Positions 49,801 through 59,697 of a DNA stretch of 64,000 nt are shown here, piece after piece; position 1 is the first letter of the stretch; every line of letters starts with the position of its first letter. Below the pieces are notes generated by a model that saw nothing but the letters and a program-made list of their open reading frames with translations, had not been told where the DNA came from and did not search any database. The stretch spans positions 1,784,501 through 1,848,500 of the forward strand of contig JADJXH010000003.1 of the NCBI GenBank assembly GCA_016715895.1. Direction: 5' to 3'. The position numbers and the translations under genes are program-made. This stretch comes from Flavobacteriales bacterium (GTDB lineage: Bacteria; Bacteroidota; Bacteroidia; Flavobacteriales_F; PHOS-HE28).

Positions 49801-50634
49801 ATGGCACGGCTTCCGCGGCTTCCCGACCTGCTCACGACCGCGAACCTAGCCTGTGGCGTGCTGTCCATCCTCCTGGCCTCCCAAGGACAGCTAACAGCGG
49901 CCTGTTGGCTGGTGTTCGCTGCGGCCGTGTTCGATGTGTTCGACGGGCTGGCGGCCCGGGCCTTGGGCGGAGGCACCCCGCTGGGCGCCCAGCTGGACAG
50001 CCTGGCGGACATGGTGAGCTTCGGGGTGGCGCCGGGCATCATCGCATATGTGATCGTTGTTGACCTGCACCTGAACCAATTCCAAGCGGACCTCCTGGTC
50101 ACCTACATTCAAACATCCCGCGGCCACTTGGGTACCCTTCTCGGACTTGAGGGAGACATCCTTACGAAGCTCATACGCATCTCCATCCCAGTGGTGATCG
50201 GTGTCGCATCTTGTTGGCGATTGGCAAAATTCAATCTGGATAAGCGCCAGACGTCAGGCTTCCTAGGTCTCCCAACCCCGGCCAACGCTCTTTTCTGGGC
50301 GTCCATTGGACTCGGCCTGAATGGACAGGCTAATGGCCTTTGGGATGATCGGAACGACCTCATACTGCGGTTGCTGGTATCCGTATTGGCATACCCGGTC
50401 GGAGCGCTCATCCTGAGCATGCTGCTCGGCATCCTCATGCTCTCCGAACTCCCCCTCCCCTCCTTGAAGTTCAAGCACTTCCGCTGGTCGGGCAACCAGG
50501 TCATCTACCTGCTGGGCGGCGTTGGCGCGGTGCTGGTGGTGCTCTACGGCATCCTGGCCGTTCCGCTGATCCTACTTTTGTACCTGCTTTCGCCGCTCTG
50601 GGGGAAGCTGTTCCCGAGAGCGCAAGACAGCTAG
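49801..50634 (+). CDS. pssA: CDP-diacylglycerol--serine O-phosphatidyltransferase
   Basis: A 277-residue membrane CDP-alcohol phosphotransferase that makes phosphatidylserine, the precursor of phosphatidylethanolamine. The catalytic motif D-G-x2-A-R-x8-G-x3-D-x3-D is visible as DVFDGLAARALGGGTPLGAQLDSLAD (within residues 43-70). Several hydrophobic helices follow. The region 50041-50400 is visibly richer in A/T and uses different codons from the flanks. The frame is open upstream to 49543, but the ATG at 49801 begins at the family N-terminus (MARLPRLPDLLTTANLACG). Confidence 0.9.
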   Translation: MARLPRLPDLLTTANLACGVLSILLASQGQLTAACWLVFAAAVFDVFDGLAARALGGGTPLGAQLDSLADMVSFGVAPGIIAYVIVVDLHLNQFQADLLVTYIQTSRGHLGTLLGLEGDILTKLIRISIPVVIGVASCWRLAKFNLDKRQTSGFLGLPTPANALFWASIGLGLNGQANGLWDDRNDLILRLLVSVLAYPVGALILSMLLGILMLSELPLPSLKFKHFRWSGNQVIYLLGGVGAVLVVLYGILAVPLILLLYLLSPLWGKLFPRAQDS

Positions 50635-50699
50635 CCGCAAAGGCGCAGAGACGCAAAGCCGGGGACCTTGCATTTCTTTGCGTCTTCGCGCCTCAGCGG
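50635..50699. repeat. Large imperfect palindrome, REP-like element
   Basis: Left arm 50635-50658 and right arm 50676-50699 pair at 20 of 24 positions around a 17-base loop. The arms contain GGCGCAGAGACGCAAAG and its counterpart CTTTGCGTCTTCGCGCC, a pattern like the CGCAAAG/GGCGC repeats seen between genes in many bacterial genomes. It starts one base after the pssA stop codon and ends 14 bases before purS. Confidence 0.65.
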
Positions 50700-50713
50700 C
50701 TCAAGATCAACCC

Positions 50714-50971
50714 ATGAAGACCTACCGCGCCTCCATCGATGTGATGCCGCACGACAACCTGCTGGACCCCCAGGGCAAGGCCGTGAGCGGTGCGATGCCC
50801 AACCTGGGCCTGCCGGAGATCACCGGTGTGCGCATCGGCAAGCACATCACCCTCCACGTGGAGGCCAAGGACAAGAAGGCCGCCGAGGCCAAGGTGGACG
50901 AGGCCTGCAAGAAGCTGCTGGCCAACCAGATCATGGAGAAGTACAGCTTCTCGATCGAAGAACTGGCCTAA
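50714..50971 (+). CDS. purS: Phosphoribosylformylglycinamidine synthase subunit PurS
   Basis: An 85-residue protein starting MKTYRASIDVMPHDNLLDPQ, with GKAVSGAMPNLGLPEITGVRIGKHITL and a C-terminal helix EACKKLLANQIMEKYSFSIEEL. This is the small PurS subunit that bridges PurL and PurQ in the FGAM synthase complex of purine synthesis. Size is typical (about 80-85). PurL and PurQ are not next to it. A longer frame begins at 50678 inside the palindromic repeat and is rejected. Confidence 0.9.
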   Translation: MKTYRASIDVMPHDNLLDPQGKAVSGAMPNLGLPEITGVRIGKHITLHVEAKDKKAAEAKVDEACKKLLANQIMEKYSFSIEELA

Positions 50972-50984
50972 CAGGTTCCACGCA

Positions 50985-51025
50985 GGGTGCCCATGGCACC
51001 CGTAGCGTCGACCTATCGGGTCGAC
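50985..51025. repeat. Two adjacent perfect hairpins after purS
   Basis: GGGTGCC-CAT-GGCACCC (50985-51001) and GTCGACC-TATCG-GGTCGAC (51007-51025). There is no T-run after either, so they are weak as terminators but lie between convergent genes purS and lptB. Confidence 0.5.
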
Positions 51026-51073
51026 CTGCAGCGGATCCGGCGAGGTCGTTCCAGGATCCTGCGGCTGAACGCG

Positions 51074-51802
51074 TTACACCTTCCGACGCAGTTCGAAGTT
51101 CTTGCCCAGGTACACCTTGCGCACCGTCTCATCGGCCGCCAGCTCTTCCGCGGTGCCCTGCTTCAGGATCTTTCCTTCGAACAGCAGATAGGCCCGATCG
51201 GTGATGCTGAGGGTCTCCTGCACATTGTGGTCGGTGATGAGCACGCCGATGTTCTTGCGCTTCAGCTTGCTCACGATGCCCTGGATGTCCTCCACGGCGA
51301 TGGGGTCCACCCCGGCGAAGGGCTCGTCCAGCAGGATGAACTTGGGCTCGGTGGCCAGGGCGCGGGCGATCTCGGTGCGGCGGCGCTCCCCCCCGCTCAG
51401 CACGTCGCCCCGGTTGGTGCGCACGTGCTTGAGGCTGAACTCGTCGAGCAGCTCCTCGAGCCGCCGCTCCTGCTCGGGGCGCGGCTTTCCGGTCATCTCC
51501 AGGATGGCCAGGATGTTGTCCTCCACGCTGAGCTTGCGGAACACGCTGGCCTCCTGCGGCAGGTAGCCGATGCCCAGCTGCGCCCGCTTGTACATCGGCA
51601 GGTCGGTGATGTCGTGGTCCTCCAGCCGGATGCGGCCGCTGTTGGGCTTGATGAGGCCCGTGATCATGTAGAAGGTGGTGGTCTTGCCCGCACCGTTGGG
51701 CCCCAGCAGGCCCACGATCTCGCCCTGGGCCACCTGCACACTGACGCCGCCCACCACGGTGCGCCGCTTGTAGCGTTTCACAAGGTCGTCGGCGCGCAGC
51801 AT
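51074..51802 (-). CDS. lptB: LPS export ABC transporter ATP-binding protein LptB
   Basis: A 242-residue ABC ATPase that powers lipopolysaccharide transport with LptFG. Walker A GPNGAGKTT is at 34-42, the Q-loop region contains YLPQEASVFRKLS, the signature is LSGGERRRTEIARAL, and Walker B is FILLDEPFAGVDPIAV. The overall string IGYLPQEASVFRKLSVEDNI is characteristic of LptB. The ATG at 51802 overlaps the DUF5686 stop by one base (TGATG); the frame runs further upstream but inside that gene. Confidence 0.93.
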   Translation of the reverse strand: MLRADDLVKRYKRRTVVGGVSVQVAQGEIVGLLGPNGAGKTTTFYMITGLIKPNSGRIRLEDHDITDLPMYKRAQLGIGYLPQEASVFRKLSVEDNILAILEMTGKPRPEQERRLEELLDEFSLKHVRTNRGDVLSGGERRRTEIARALATEPKFILLDEPFAGVDPIAVEDIQGIVSKLKRKNIGVLITDHNVQETLSITDRAYLLFEGKILKQGTAEELAADETVRKVYLGKNFELRRKV

Positions 51803-54300
51803 CAGAAGTCGAAGCGGAACTTCAAACGTATGGCGAAGAGCCCGATGTTGGGGTGGTCCTGGTAGGTGAGGCGCCACACGCCGTCGATGCGGATCACGTT
51901 CAGGATGTTCTCGATGCCGGCACTGGCCTCCACGAAAGGCCCGTCGTACAAGCTGTACATCCCCGGCAGAAGCAGCATCTCCTCCGTGTGCCTTCCGTCC
52001 AGGTCGCCGATCACCGCCTTGCCGGTCACCACTTCCCTCAATTTCAGCTTGCGCAACAGGGGCACCTTGTTGAAGAAGAAGCCCTCGAAGTGGTGCTCCA
52101 ATTTCAGGTGGAGGTATCGGTCGCTGATGAACTCGAAGAAGTTCATCGTGTTGAACGCATCGTCATAGTAATAGAACGTCTCGTTGCCGGTGTGCAGGAT
52201 GAGCAGCGGGTAGGGCAGCGTACCCCAGATCTGACCGCCCTCCAGACGGTAGCGCGACCAGCCGATGGCGCCCAGCTGTACGCGTTGGTCGATCCGGGCG
52301 ATGGCCTTGTAGTACTCATACTCGCTCCCGAAAACACCTGGAATGCCCACGGCACCATAGAACTCCAGGATGGGCTTGAAAGTCCCCAGGCTCACCCGAC
52401 GGAACTCTCCGCTGACGTATTTCTCTCCCCAAGCGAACCGCGTGTTGAGCGATAGCTCCAGGCTCGTGATGCTCGGTACCTCGTTCACCGCGAAGCCATC
52501 GTTGAAACTGGGCCGCAGGTAGCGCAGGTCACCCCGGGGAAAGAGGTTGCGGTGCCGGATGGTGAGCTGATGGTTCAGTCCGGTGAACGGTTCCAGTTCG
52601 TAGAAGAAACGGAACTCGTCCACCAGAGTGAGCTTGTTGGCGGGGTTGCGGCGGAAGGTGCTGCTGAGCACATTGTCCGACCGGAAGGCGCTCTGGCTCT
52701 GGCCGAGCTGCTCGATGTCATGCCGCAGGTAGAGGCCGGTGAGCTGGCGCGGCTGTTTGGTGATGAAGGTCTGGCCGCCCACCATGCCCTTGAACGAACG
52801 GTCCAGCAGCCCGTAGGCGGCATAGCCCTCAAGCTCCGTTCGTCTGCTCCAGTCATTGCTGGTGCGGAGCCCCATACGCAGCCGCGTCCCCTCCACCTCA
52901 TTGAAGCTGTAGAAGGTATAGTAGGGGCCGTACTCCAAGGGGCCCACCGGGTAATAGCCGGTGACCAGCATGTTCACCAGGTCCACGAACGTGCGGAACC
53001 GGGGGATGGTCTGGATGGTGTCCACCATCTCGTAGATGGTGCTCTCCCTGTTGTTCAGCGGTTCATGGCGCCGCTCCTGCCAGAAGTCGGGCTCGCGGGT
53101 GGCGCTGTCCTCCTTCACCCGCACCAGCTCGGCCCCCTCGTAGAAGGATGGATCGCCCGGCTCGTTGATGGTGAAGTCGCGATAGGTGGCCGTGCGCCGT
53201 CCGTAGAAGCCCTTGGTGCGGCGGCGGAAGATGCTCAGGTCCACAACGAGCGCGTCGCGGGTGAGCATCCACACCTCGTTCTTCACGGGCTCGTACTGCT
53301 GCTCCACCCAGAAGCCCTGCACGAAGTTGAGGTTGATGGCCTCCGGAAAGCCCGCCTGGATGCGCTTCACCGCGTAGGCCGTGTCCGCGATCCACATCTC
53401 CCCGTCGAATGCGAGCTCGCTCTTGCGCTTGGGGTGGAACTCGAGCCGGTAGCACCAGTTGGTGCCCACCCAGGCGCTGTCGGTGAGGTAGTAGTCGTAG
53501 AAGAGCCGTCCGCCGTCGGCGATGGGGCTGATGAAGTTCTTGCCGAAGAGCACTAGGAAGTTCTCGTAGATGTTGACGTTCTGGTACATGTCGCCCATCA
53601 GCTGCGAGATGCTCTGGTTCTGGATGCCGCTCTGCTTGGTGGCGCGGATCACCTCGCGCTTGGCACGGGGCTGCTGGCGGTAGTGCACCTCGCTGAGGGA
53701 CTCGCTGATGAAGATGGGCAGGTAGGGCTTGGCGGCCGTGCTGTCCATGTTGTCGAACACGAAGCGGAAGGGCTTCCACAGCTTGTTCTCCACGAACCGG
53801 CGGGTGAGGTTGTTGACGTCGAACTCCACCTTGTTGTAGGTCTCGTGGCTGTAGTAGGCGAGCTTCTCCCGGTTGTTGGCCGGCTTGTTGGCCACCACGC
53901 GGTCCAGGATCTCGAAGGCGGGGTTGCGCTGCTGGGGCCGGATGGTCACCTCCTGGAGCTCGGCCGTGCCAGCGGCCAGGGCGAAGTCGATGCGCTGGTC
54001 CCGGTCGCGACGCACCGCACGGGTCTGCGCCGCATAGCCCAGCATGCTGGCCCGCAGCGAATCGGTGGCGAAATAGGTGTCCAGGGCATACCGCCCATCC
54101 ATATCGGTGGTGGTGGCCACGCGGCTGTTGACGAAGCCCACGTTGACGAAGGGCAGCGGCTCGCCCGATCGGGCATCGGTGACGGTGCCGGAGACACGGG
54201 TGGTCTGGGCGTCCGCTTCCACAGCGCCGAGCAGGAGGAGGAAGAGCGGAACGGTCCGGAGGAGCCGGCGCAGGGCGTGATGGAGCGCCTTCACGGGCAT
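51802..54300 (-). CDS. DUF5686 outer-membrane protein with carboxypeptidase-like regulatory domain
   Basis: An 832-residue protein. It has a signal peptide (to about residue 32, ending EADAQ), a carboxypeptidase-regulatory-like/CarbopepD domain (about 33-110: RVSGTVTDARSGEPLPFVNVGF, TDMDGRYALDT), then the long DUF5686 region (AFEILDRVVANKPANNREKLAYYSHETYNKVEF, DMYQNVNIYENFLVLFGKNFISPI) that is predicted to end in a beta-barrel (terminal strand LFAIRLKFRFDF). Function is unknown; such proteins are common in the Bacteroidota outer membrane. It sits between tatC and lptB, both envelope genes, with 1-base spacing on either side. Confidence 0.85.
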   Translation of the reverse strand: MPVKALHHALRRLLRTVPLFLLLLGAVEADAQTTRVSGTVTDARSGEPLPFVNVGFVNSRVATTTDMDGRYALDTYFATDSLRASMLGYAAQTRAVRRDRDQRIDFALAAGTAELQEVTIRPQQRNPAFEILDRVVANKPANNREKLAYYSHETYNKVEFDVNNLTRRFVENKLWKPFRFVFDNMDSTAAKPYLPIFISESLSEVHYRQQPRAKREVIRATKQSGIQNQSISQLMGDMYQNVNIYENFLVLFGKNFISPIADGGRLFYDYYLTDSAWVGTNWCYRLEFHPKRKSELAFDGEMWIADTAYAVKRIQAGFPEAINLNFVQGFWVEQQYEPVKNEVWMLTRDALVVDLSIFRRRTKGFYGRRTATYRDFTINEPGDPSFYEGAELVRVKEDSATREPDFWQERRHEPLNNRESTIYEMVDTIQTIPRFRTFVDLVNMLVTGYYPVGPLEYGPYYTFYSFNEVEGTRLRMGLRTSNDWSRRTELEGYAAYGLLDRSFKGMVGGQTFITKQPRQLTGLYLRHDIEQLGQSQSAFRSDNVLSSTFRRNPANKLTLVDEFRFFYELEPFTGLNHQLTIRHRNLFPRGDLRYLRPSFNDGFAVNEVPSITSLELSLNTRFAWGEKYVSGEFRRVSLGTFKPILEFYGAVGIPGVFGSEYEYYKAIARIDQRVQLGAIGWSRYRLEGGQIWGTLPYPLLILHTGNETFYYYDDAFNTMNFFEFISDRYLHLKLEHHFEGFFFNKVPLLRKLKLREVVTGKAVIGDLDGRHTEEMLLLPGMYSLYDGPFVEASAGIENILNVIRIDGVWRLTYQDHPNIGLFAIRLKFRFDF

Positions 54301-54301
54301 C

Positions 54302-55135
54302 TCAACGCGCTTGGGCGATGGGGGTTCGGGCCTTTTCGGCGGCCAGCGCCTGGCGTTCGACCCGGGCGGCCAGCAGGATGCTCACCTCGTAGAGCAGCAA
54401 CAACGGCAGGCTCACGAGCGCCTGGCTGGTGACGTCAGGCGGAGTGATCACCGCGGCCACGACCAGGATGCCCACGAAGGCGTGCCGGCGGTAGGTCCGC
54501 ATCACCCCGGCGCTCATGAGGCCCAGGCGGGCCAGCACCAGAACGGCCAGGGGCAGCTGGAACATGACCCCGGTCCACAGCGGCACGGAGGTCATGGTGC
54601 CGATGAAGCTGTCCAGCGCGATGGTGTTGCGCACGGCCTCGCTCACCTTGTAGCTCCCGAGGAACTGGATGCTCATGGGGGCGATGACGTAGTACCCGAA
54701 GACCACCCCGAGCAGAAAGAGCAGTCCGGCGAAGACCATGGCGGTGCGGGCCGCGCGGCGCTCGCGGTCGTTGAGACCGGGCGCGATGAAGCGCCAGAGC
54801 TCCCACAGCACATAGGGCGAGGCGGCCACCAGCCCGGCCACGAAGCTCACCTTCAGGTGGGTGAGGAACTGACCGCTCATGCTGATGTTCTGCAGCTCGA
54901 AGCCCAGGTCCCGGATGCAGAGGGACTCACCGAGCCCGAGCCGTTGACTGAGCGCGCAGAGGGCGCGGTAGGTGATGAACCCGGGGTCGCGCGGGGCGAG
55001 GATGATCGTATCGAACACCAGTTCCTTCCAGAAGAAGGCCACGAGCATGGCCGCCAGGATCACCGCGGCGCTGCGCATCAGCGTCCACCGGAGCTCCTCC
55101 AGGTGCTCCAGGAAGGTCATTTCCTTGTCGGCCAC
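54302..55135 (-). CDS. tatC: Sec-independent protein translocase TatC
   Basis: A 277-residue six-helix membrane protein that recognises twin-arginine signals. The N-terminal MTFLEHLEELRWTLMRS is diagnostic, and the conserved HLKVSFVAGLVAASPYVLWELWRFIAPGL and YRRHAFVGILVVAAVITPPDVTSQ motifs are present. An insert follows the first helix (TYRALCALSQRLGLGESLC), which is usual in Bacteroidota. TatA/B genes are not in the window. A TATCTTTG box (55172-55165) lies in the repeat 29 bases upstream. Confidence 0.93.
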   Translation of the reverse strand: MADKEMTFLEHLEELRWTLMRSAAVILAAMLVAFFWKELVFDTIILAPRDPGFITYRALCALSQRLGLGESLCIRDLGFELQNISMSGQFLTHLKVSFVAGLVAASPYVLWELWRFIAPGLNDRERRAARTAMVFAGLLFLLGVVFGYYVIAPMSIQFLGSYKVSEAVRNTIALDSFIGTMTSVPLWTGVMFQLPLAVLVLARLGLMSAGVMRTYRRHAFVGILVVAAVITPPDVTSQALVSLPLLLLYEVSILLAARVERQALAAEKARTPIAQAR

Positions 55136-55147
55136 GGTCCTTCGACG

Positions 55148-55220
55148 CCTTTTCGACGAAGGGCCAAAGATAGCCGTGGGTGGGAGGGGCCTTCGCCGAG
55201 GCCCGGCGAAACGTCAACAG
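55148..55220. repeat. 73-bp direct repeat, left copy
   Basis: Begins CCTTTTCGACGAAGGG and ends TCAACAG. About 64 of 73 positions match the copy at 56927-56999, in the same orientation. It contains the tatC -7 box and a hairpin-forming GGGGCCTTCGCCGAGGCCC. The two copies bracket the T9SS gene. Confidence 0.85.
55165..55172 (-). promoter_or_regulatory. -7 box TATCTTTG upstream of tatC
   Basis: An exact TAnnTTTG on the minus strand inside the left direct repeat; in the right copy the same place reads CTCTCTTT and has lost the box. Confidence 0.6.
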
Positions 55221-55247
55221 GGCGCCACGGAAAGGGGCGGAACCACC

Positions 55248-55255
55248 TAGCTTTA
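55248..55255 (+). promoter_or_regulatory. -7-like box TAGCTTTA upstream of the T9SS cargo gene
   Basis: One mismatch to TAnnTTTG, 28 bases before the ATG at 55284. Confidence 0.4.
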
Positions 55256-55283
55256 CGTTCACAGGACAAACACCCTTCTCACC

Positions 55284-56915
55284 ATGTGGATCAAGGCGCA
55301 TCCTTTCGTGATCGTTGTGTTGATCTGTTCGACCCTGAACGCACAGCCTCCTTTCCAACGGACACTGAACGCACCGTTCGTGGACATCTACACTGTACGG
55401 GACATGATCAGGACCACCGATGAAGGCTTCATGGTCCTCCTGGCTGGAGATTCCGGAGTCGTGGTGTGGAAAGGTGATATAAATGGCGACCCTTCATGGA
55501 GCAAGCGTATTTCTCTTGATGGGTCCACCGGGAACACTCATATACGAACTGCTGCATCGACCAACGACGGGGGAGCGATCATCGCCTTTCACCCAAGGAG
55601 CCTGCAGATCAGCTGGGACACACTGCTTCTTTGCTATCCCATAGTACGCCTGGATGTGACAGGCGCGATCGTATGGGAAAAAATGATCTACCTGCGATCA
55701 CTGAACAGCATGGGCACCGGGTCCGGTCAACTGCACTCCATACATGTGAATTCCTCAAATGAGGTGTTCCTTGCATCGATCTACGAGTCCTATCACTATT
55801 TGACCAAGCTGGACCAAGGAGGCGAGTCGCTATGGTCCATGGCCTTTCCCGTCTTGAGCACCAATCCCAGCCTGGAGGACCTTGAACCGGACCCCTTTGG
55901 CGGTTGTTACTACACACGATCCGGATCAACGAACGGTACGGAAGAGGTGCTTATTGGCCGGTTCGACGGGACGGGGAACAGATTGTGGGAGAAGCGGCAT
56001 GCGCTTTCTCAAACTGCCATGTTCCGTCCAAGTGGCTTGGAATTGGCCAGTAACGGGGATGTATTCATCGGAGGTACGAATTACGGAGGAAATGATGCGT
56101 ACATGTTACGGACAGATCCGGATGGGAACCTGATCTGGTTCACGATCTACGCGCTGGATCCACCGTTGGCTCAAGGAATCGGATTCGGCACGGCCGATCT
56201 TTTCCGCGTGGACAATGATGAGCTTGTTCTCCTGACCAGCGGTCATCCGTACAAGCACGATATTATGCTCCACGTTGATGCCTCAGGCAATGTGCTTTCC
56301 TCCGACGGGCTCACTTACATTCATACCAATGACTGGACCTACGCAGCGATCGCATCCGCAAGGGATGAGCTGAACGGTCGCATCAGTTCGTCGGGCTATT
56401 TTCAACAGCAGGATGAAGTGTTCGGATTCAACTACTTCAACTTATTCTTATGGGATATTGAGTTGGAAACTTCCGGAATATGCTTGAATTCGGAGGACCT
56501 CTTTCAAACATTGACCATACCTCCGGGAAGCTTCATCACTACCCTCGATACCCTGGAAGCAGAGGTCCAGTGCTGGTCTCAGGATACTACATACCTGCTC
56601 ACATCAGAAACTCCATACACAACGTCCGACTTCTGCTCCCTGATGGTCACGGTGCCCGAGGAGGATCTTATGGAGCCAAGCATCTCCGTGTGGCCGAATC
56701 CCGTGGGGCGTGGGGAGGAGATCACGCTTTCTGCGGATCGGGGGTCGATGGTCGAGATCGTTGGTCCCATGGGGCAAGTGGTACACCAGGTGATCCTTGA
56801 AGGGAGTGAGAAGCGAGTGCTTATGGAAAACGTGTCGCCCGGACTCTACGTTGTTCGCTCCTTGGATGCCATGGGTCGGGCCGCAAGGCCTGTTCCGGTG
56901 ATCGTTGGGCAATAG
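55284..56915 (+). CDS. Secreted T9SS cargo protein, lower-GC insert
   Basis: A 543-residue protein with a signal peptide (MWIKAHPFVIVVLICSTLNAQ). The body has repeated beta-propeller-like elements, for example GGCYYTRSGSTNGTEEVLIGRFDGTGNRLWEK and TNYGGNDAYMLRTDPDGNLIW. The C-terminal sorting domain reads SISVWPNPVGRGEEITLSA ... ISPGLYVVR-like (VSPGLYVVRSLDAMGRAARPV). The DNA is clearly less GC-rich than the neighbours and uses more A/T-ending codons. Direct repeats of 73 bp lie on both sides. This looks like an accessory gene acquired between tatC and recQ. Function of the mature protein is unknown. Confidence 0.8.
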   Translation: MWIKAHPFVIVVLICSTLNAQPPFQRTLNAPFVDIYTVRDMIRTTDEGFMVLLAGDSGVVVWKGDINGDPSWSKRISLDGSTGNTHIRTAASTNDGGAIIAFHPRSLQISWDTLLLCYPIVRLDVTGAIVWEKMIYLRSLNSMGTGSGQLHSIHVNSSNEVFLASIYESYHYLTKLDQGGESLWSMAFPVLSTNPSLEDLEPDPFGGCYYTRSGSTNGTEEVLIGRFDGTGNRLWEKRHALSQTAMFRPSGLELASNGDVFIGGTNYGGNDAYMLRTDPDGNLIWFTIYALDPPLAQGIGFGTADLFRVDNDELVLLTSGHPYKHDIMLHVDASGNVLSSDGLTYIHTNDWTYAAIASARDELNGRISSSGYFQQQDEVFGFNYFNLFLWDIELETSGICLNSEDLFQTLTIPPGSFITTLDTLEAEVQCWSQDTTYLLTSETPYTTSDFCSLMVTVPEEDLMEPSISVWPNPVGRGEEITLSADRGSMVEIVGPMGQVVHQVILEGSEKRVLMENVSPGLYVVRSLDAMGRAARPVPVIVGQ

Positions 56916-56926
56916 AACCCGCTTGC

Positions 56927-56999
56927 CCTTTTCGACGAAGGGTTAAAGAGAGCCGGGGTTGGGCGGGGCCTTCGCCGAGGCCCGGCGATCCTTCAACAG
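56927..56999. repeat. 73-bp direct repeat, right copy
   Basis: The partner of 55148-55220, with about 9 differences. It begins 11 bases after the T9SS gene stop and ends 82 bases before the recQ promoter box. Confidence 0.85.
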
Positions 57000-57081
57000 C
57001 CGGACGGGGCAACAGGGGACCCCGGTCCCGCGTTGAAGCGGCAGGCCGCGGATCGGCAGTGCGCGATCCGGAAAGTTGCCA

Positions 57082-57089
57082 TACCTTAG
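57082..57089 (+). promoter_or_regulatory. -7-like box TACCTTAG upstream of recQ
   Basis: TAnnTTAG, one base from TAnnTTTG or TAnnTTCG, 41 bases before the ATG at 57131. Confidence 0.4.
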
Positions 57090-57130
57090 AGAGCGCCGGA
57101 ACCCGGCCATAGAAGCGTACGCATACCGTG

Positions 57131-59311
<2,181 letters not shown>

Positions 59312-59361
59312 GGTCGGACAGGCTTCCAGCCTGTTCCCAGCGCAGATCACCACGCTCAGCC

Positions 59362-59697
59362 ATGGATCCCAACGACCTCACCCTCGTCGCGAAGCACGTG
59401 ATGAAGCTGCTGGTGGAGCGGCGCTTCGAGGAGCTGGAGGAGGCCACCGGCGGCACACGGCTCAGCGCCGGCGAGATGGAGGCCGCCGTGGATGATGTCG
59501 GCGGCAGGCTGGTGATGCCACCGGAGAGCGTATGGAAGGAGCTTCGTCCGCGAGCGGTGCGCAACCTGCCGGGTGCGTTCGAGCTGTCGCTCGCCCTGTG
59601 GACCAGCGCGGGCCGCACGGCCGATACACTGGAGATCACCGTTCAGGAGCGCAACGGCAGGCCCACGATCAGCGTGGATGACATCATCGTGGGGTGA
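59362..59697 (+). CDS. Small protein resembling the DUF7668 family
   Basis: A 111-residue cytoplasmic protein: MDPNDLTLVAKHVMKLLVER, then LEEATGGTRLSAGEMEAAVDDVGGRLVMPPESVW and a beta-rich end LALWTSAGRTADTLEITVQERNGRPTISVDDIIVG. The pattern of an acidic helix, the R-L-S-A-x-E-M core and the terminal V-D-D-I is like DUF7668, named from memory. It starts 50 bases after recQ and overlaps the stop of the opposite amidohydrolase gene by 14 bases. Function unknown. Confidence 0.65.
   Translation: MDPNDLTLVAKHVMKLLVERRFEELEEATGGTRLSAGEMEAAVDDVGGRLVMPPESVWKELRPRAVRNLPGAFELSLALWTSAGRTADTLEITVQERNGRPTISVDDIIVG

Noticed and set aside
55284..56915. The repeat-flanked gene as a composite transposon
   Set aside because: The flanking repeats are direct, carry no transposase and show no terminal inverted repeats, so duplication or homologous exchange is more likely.
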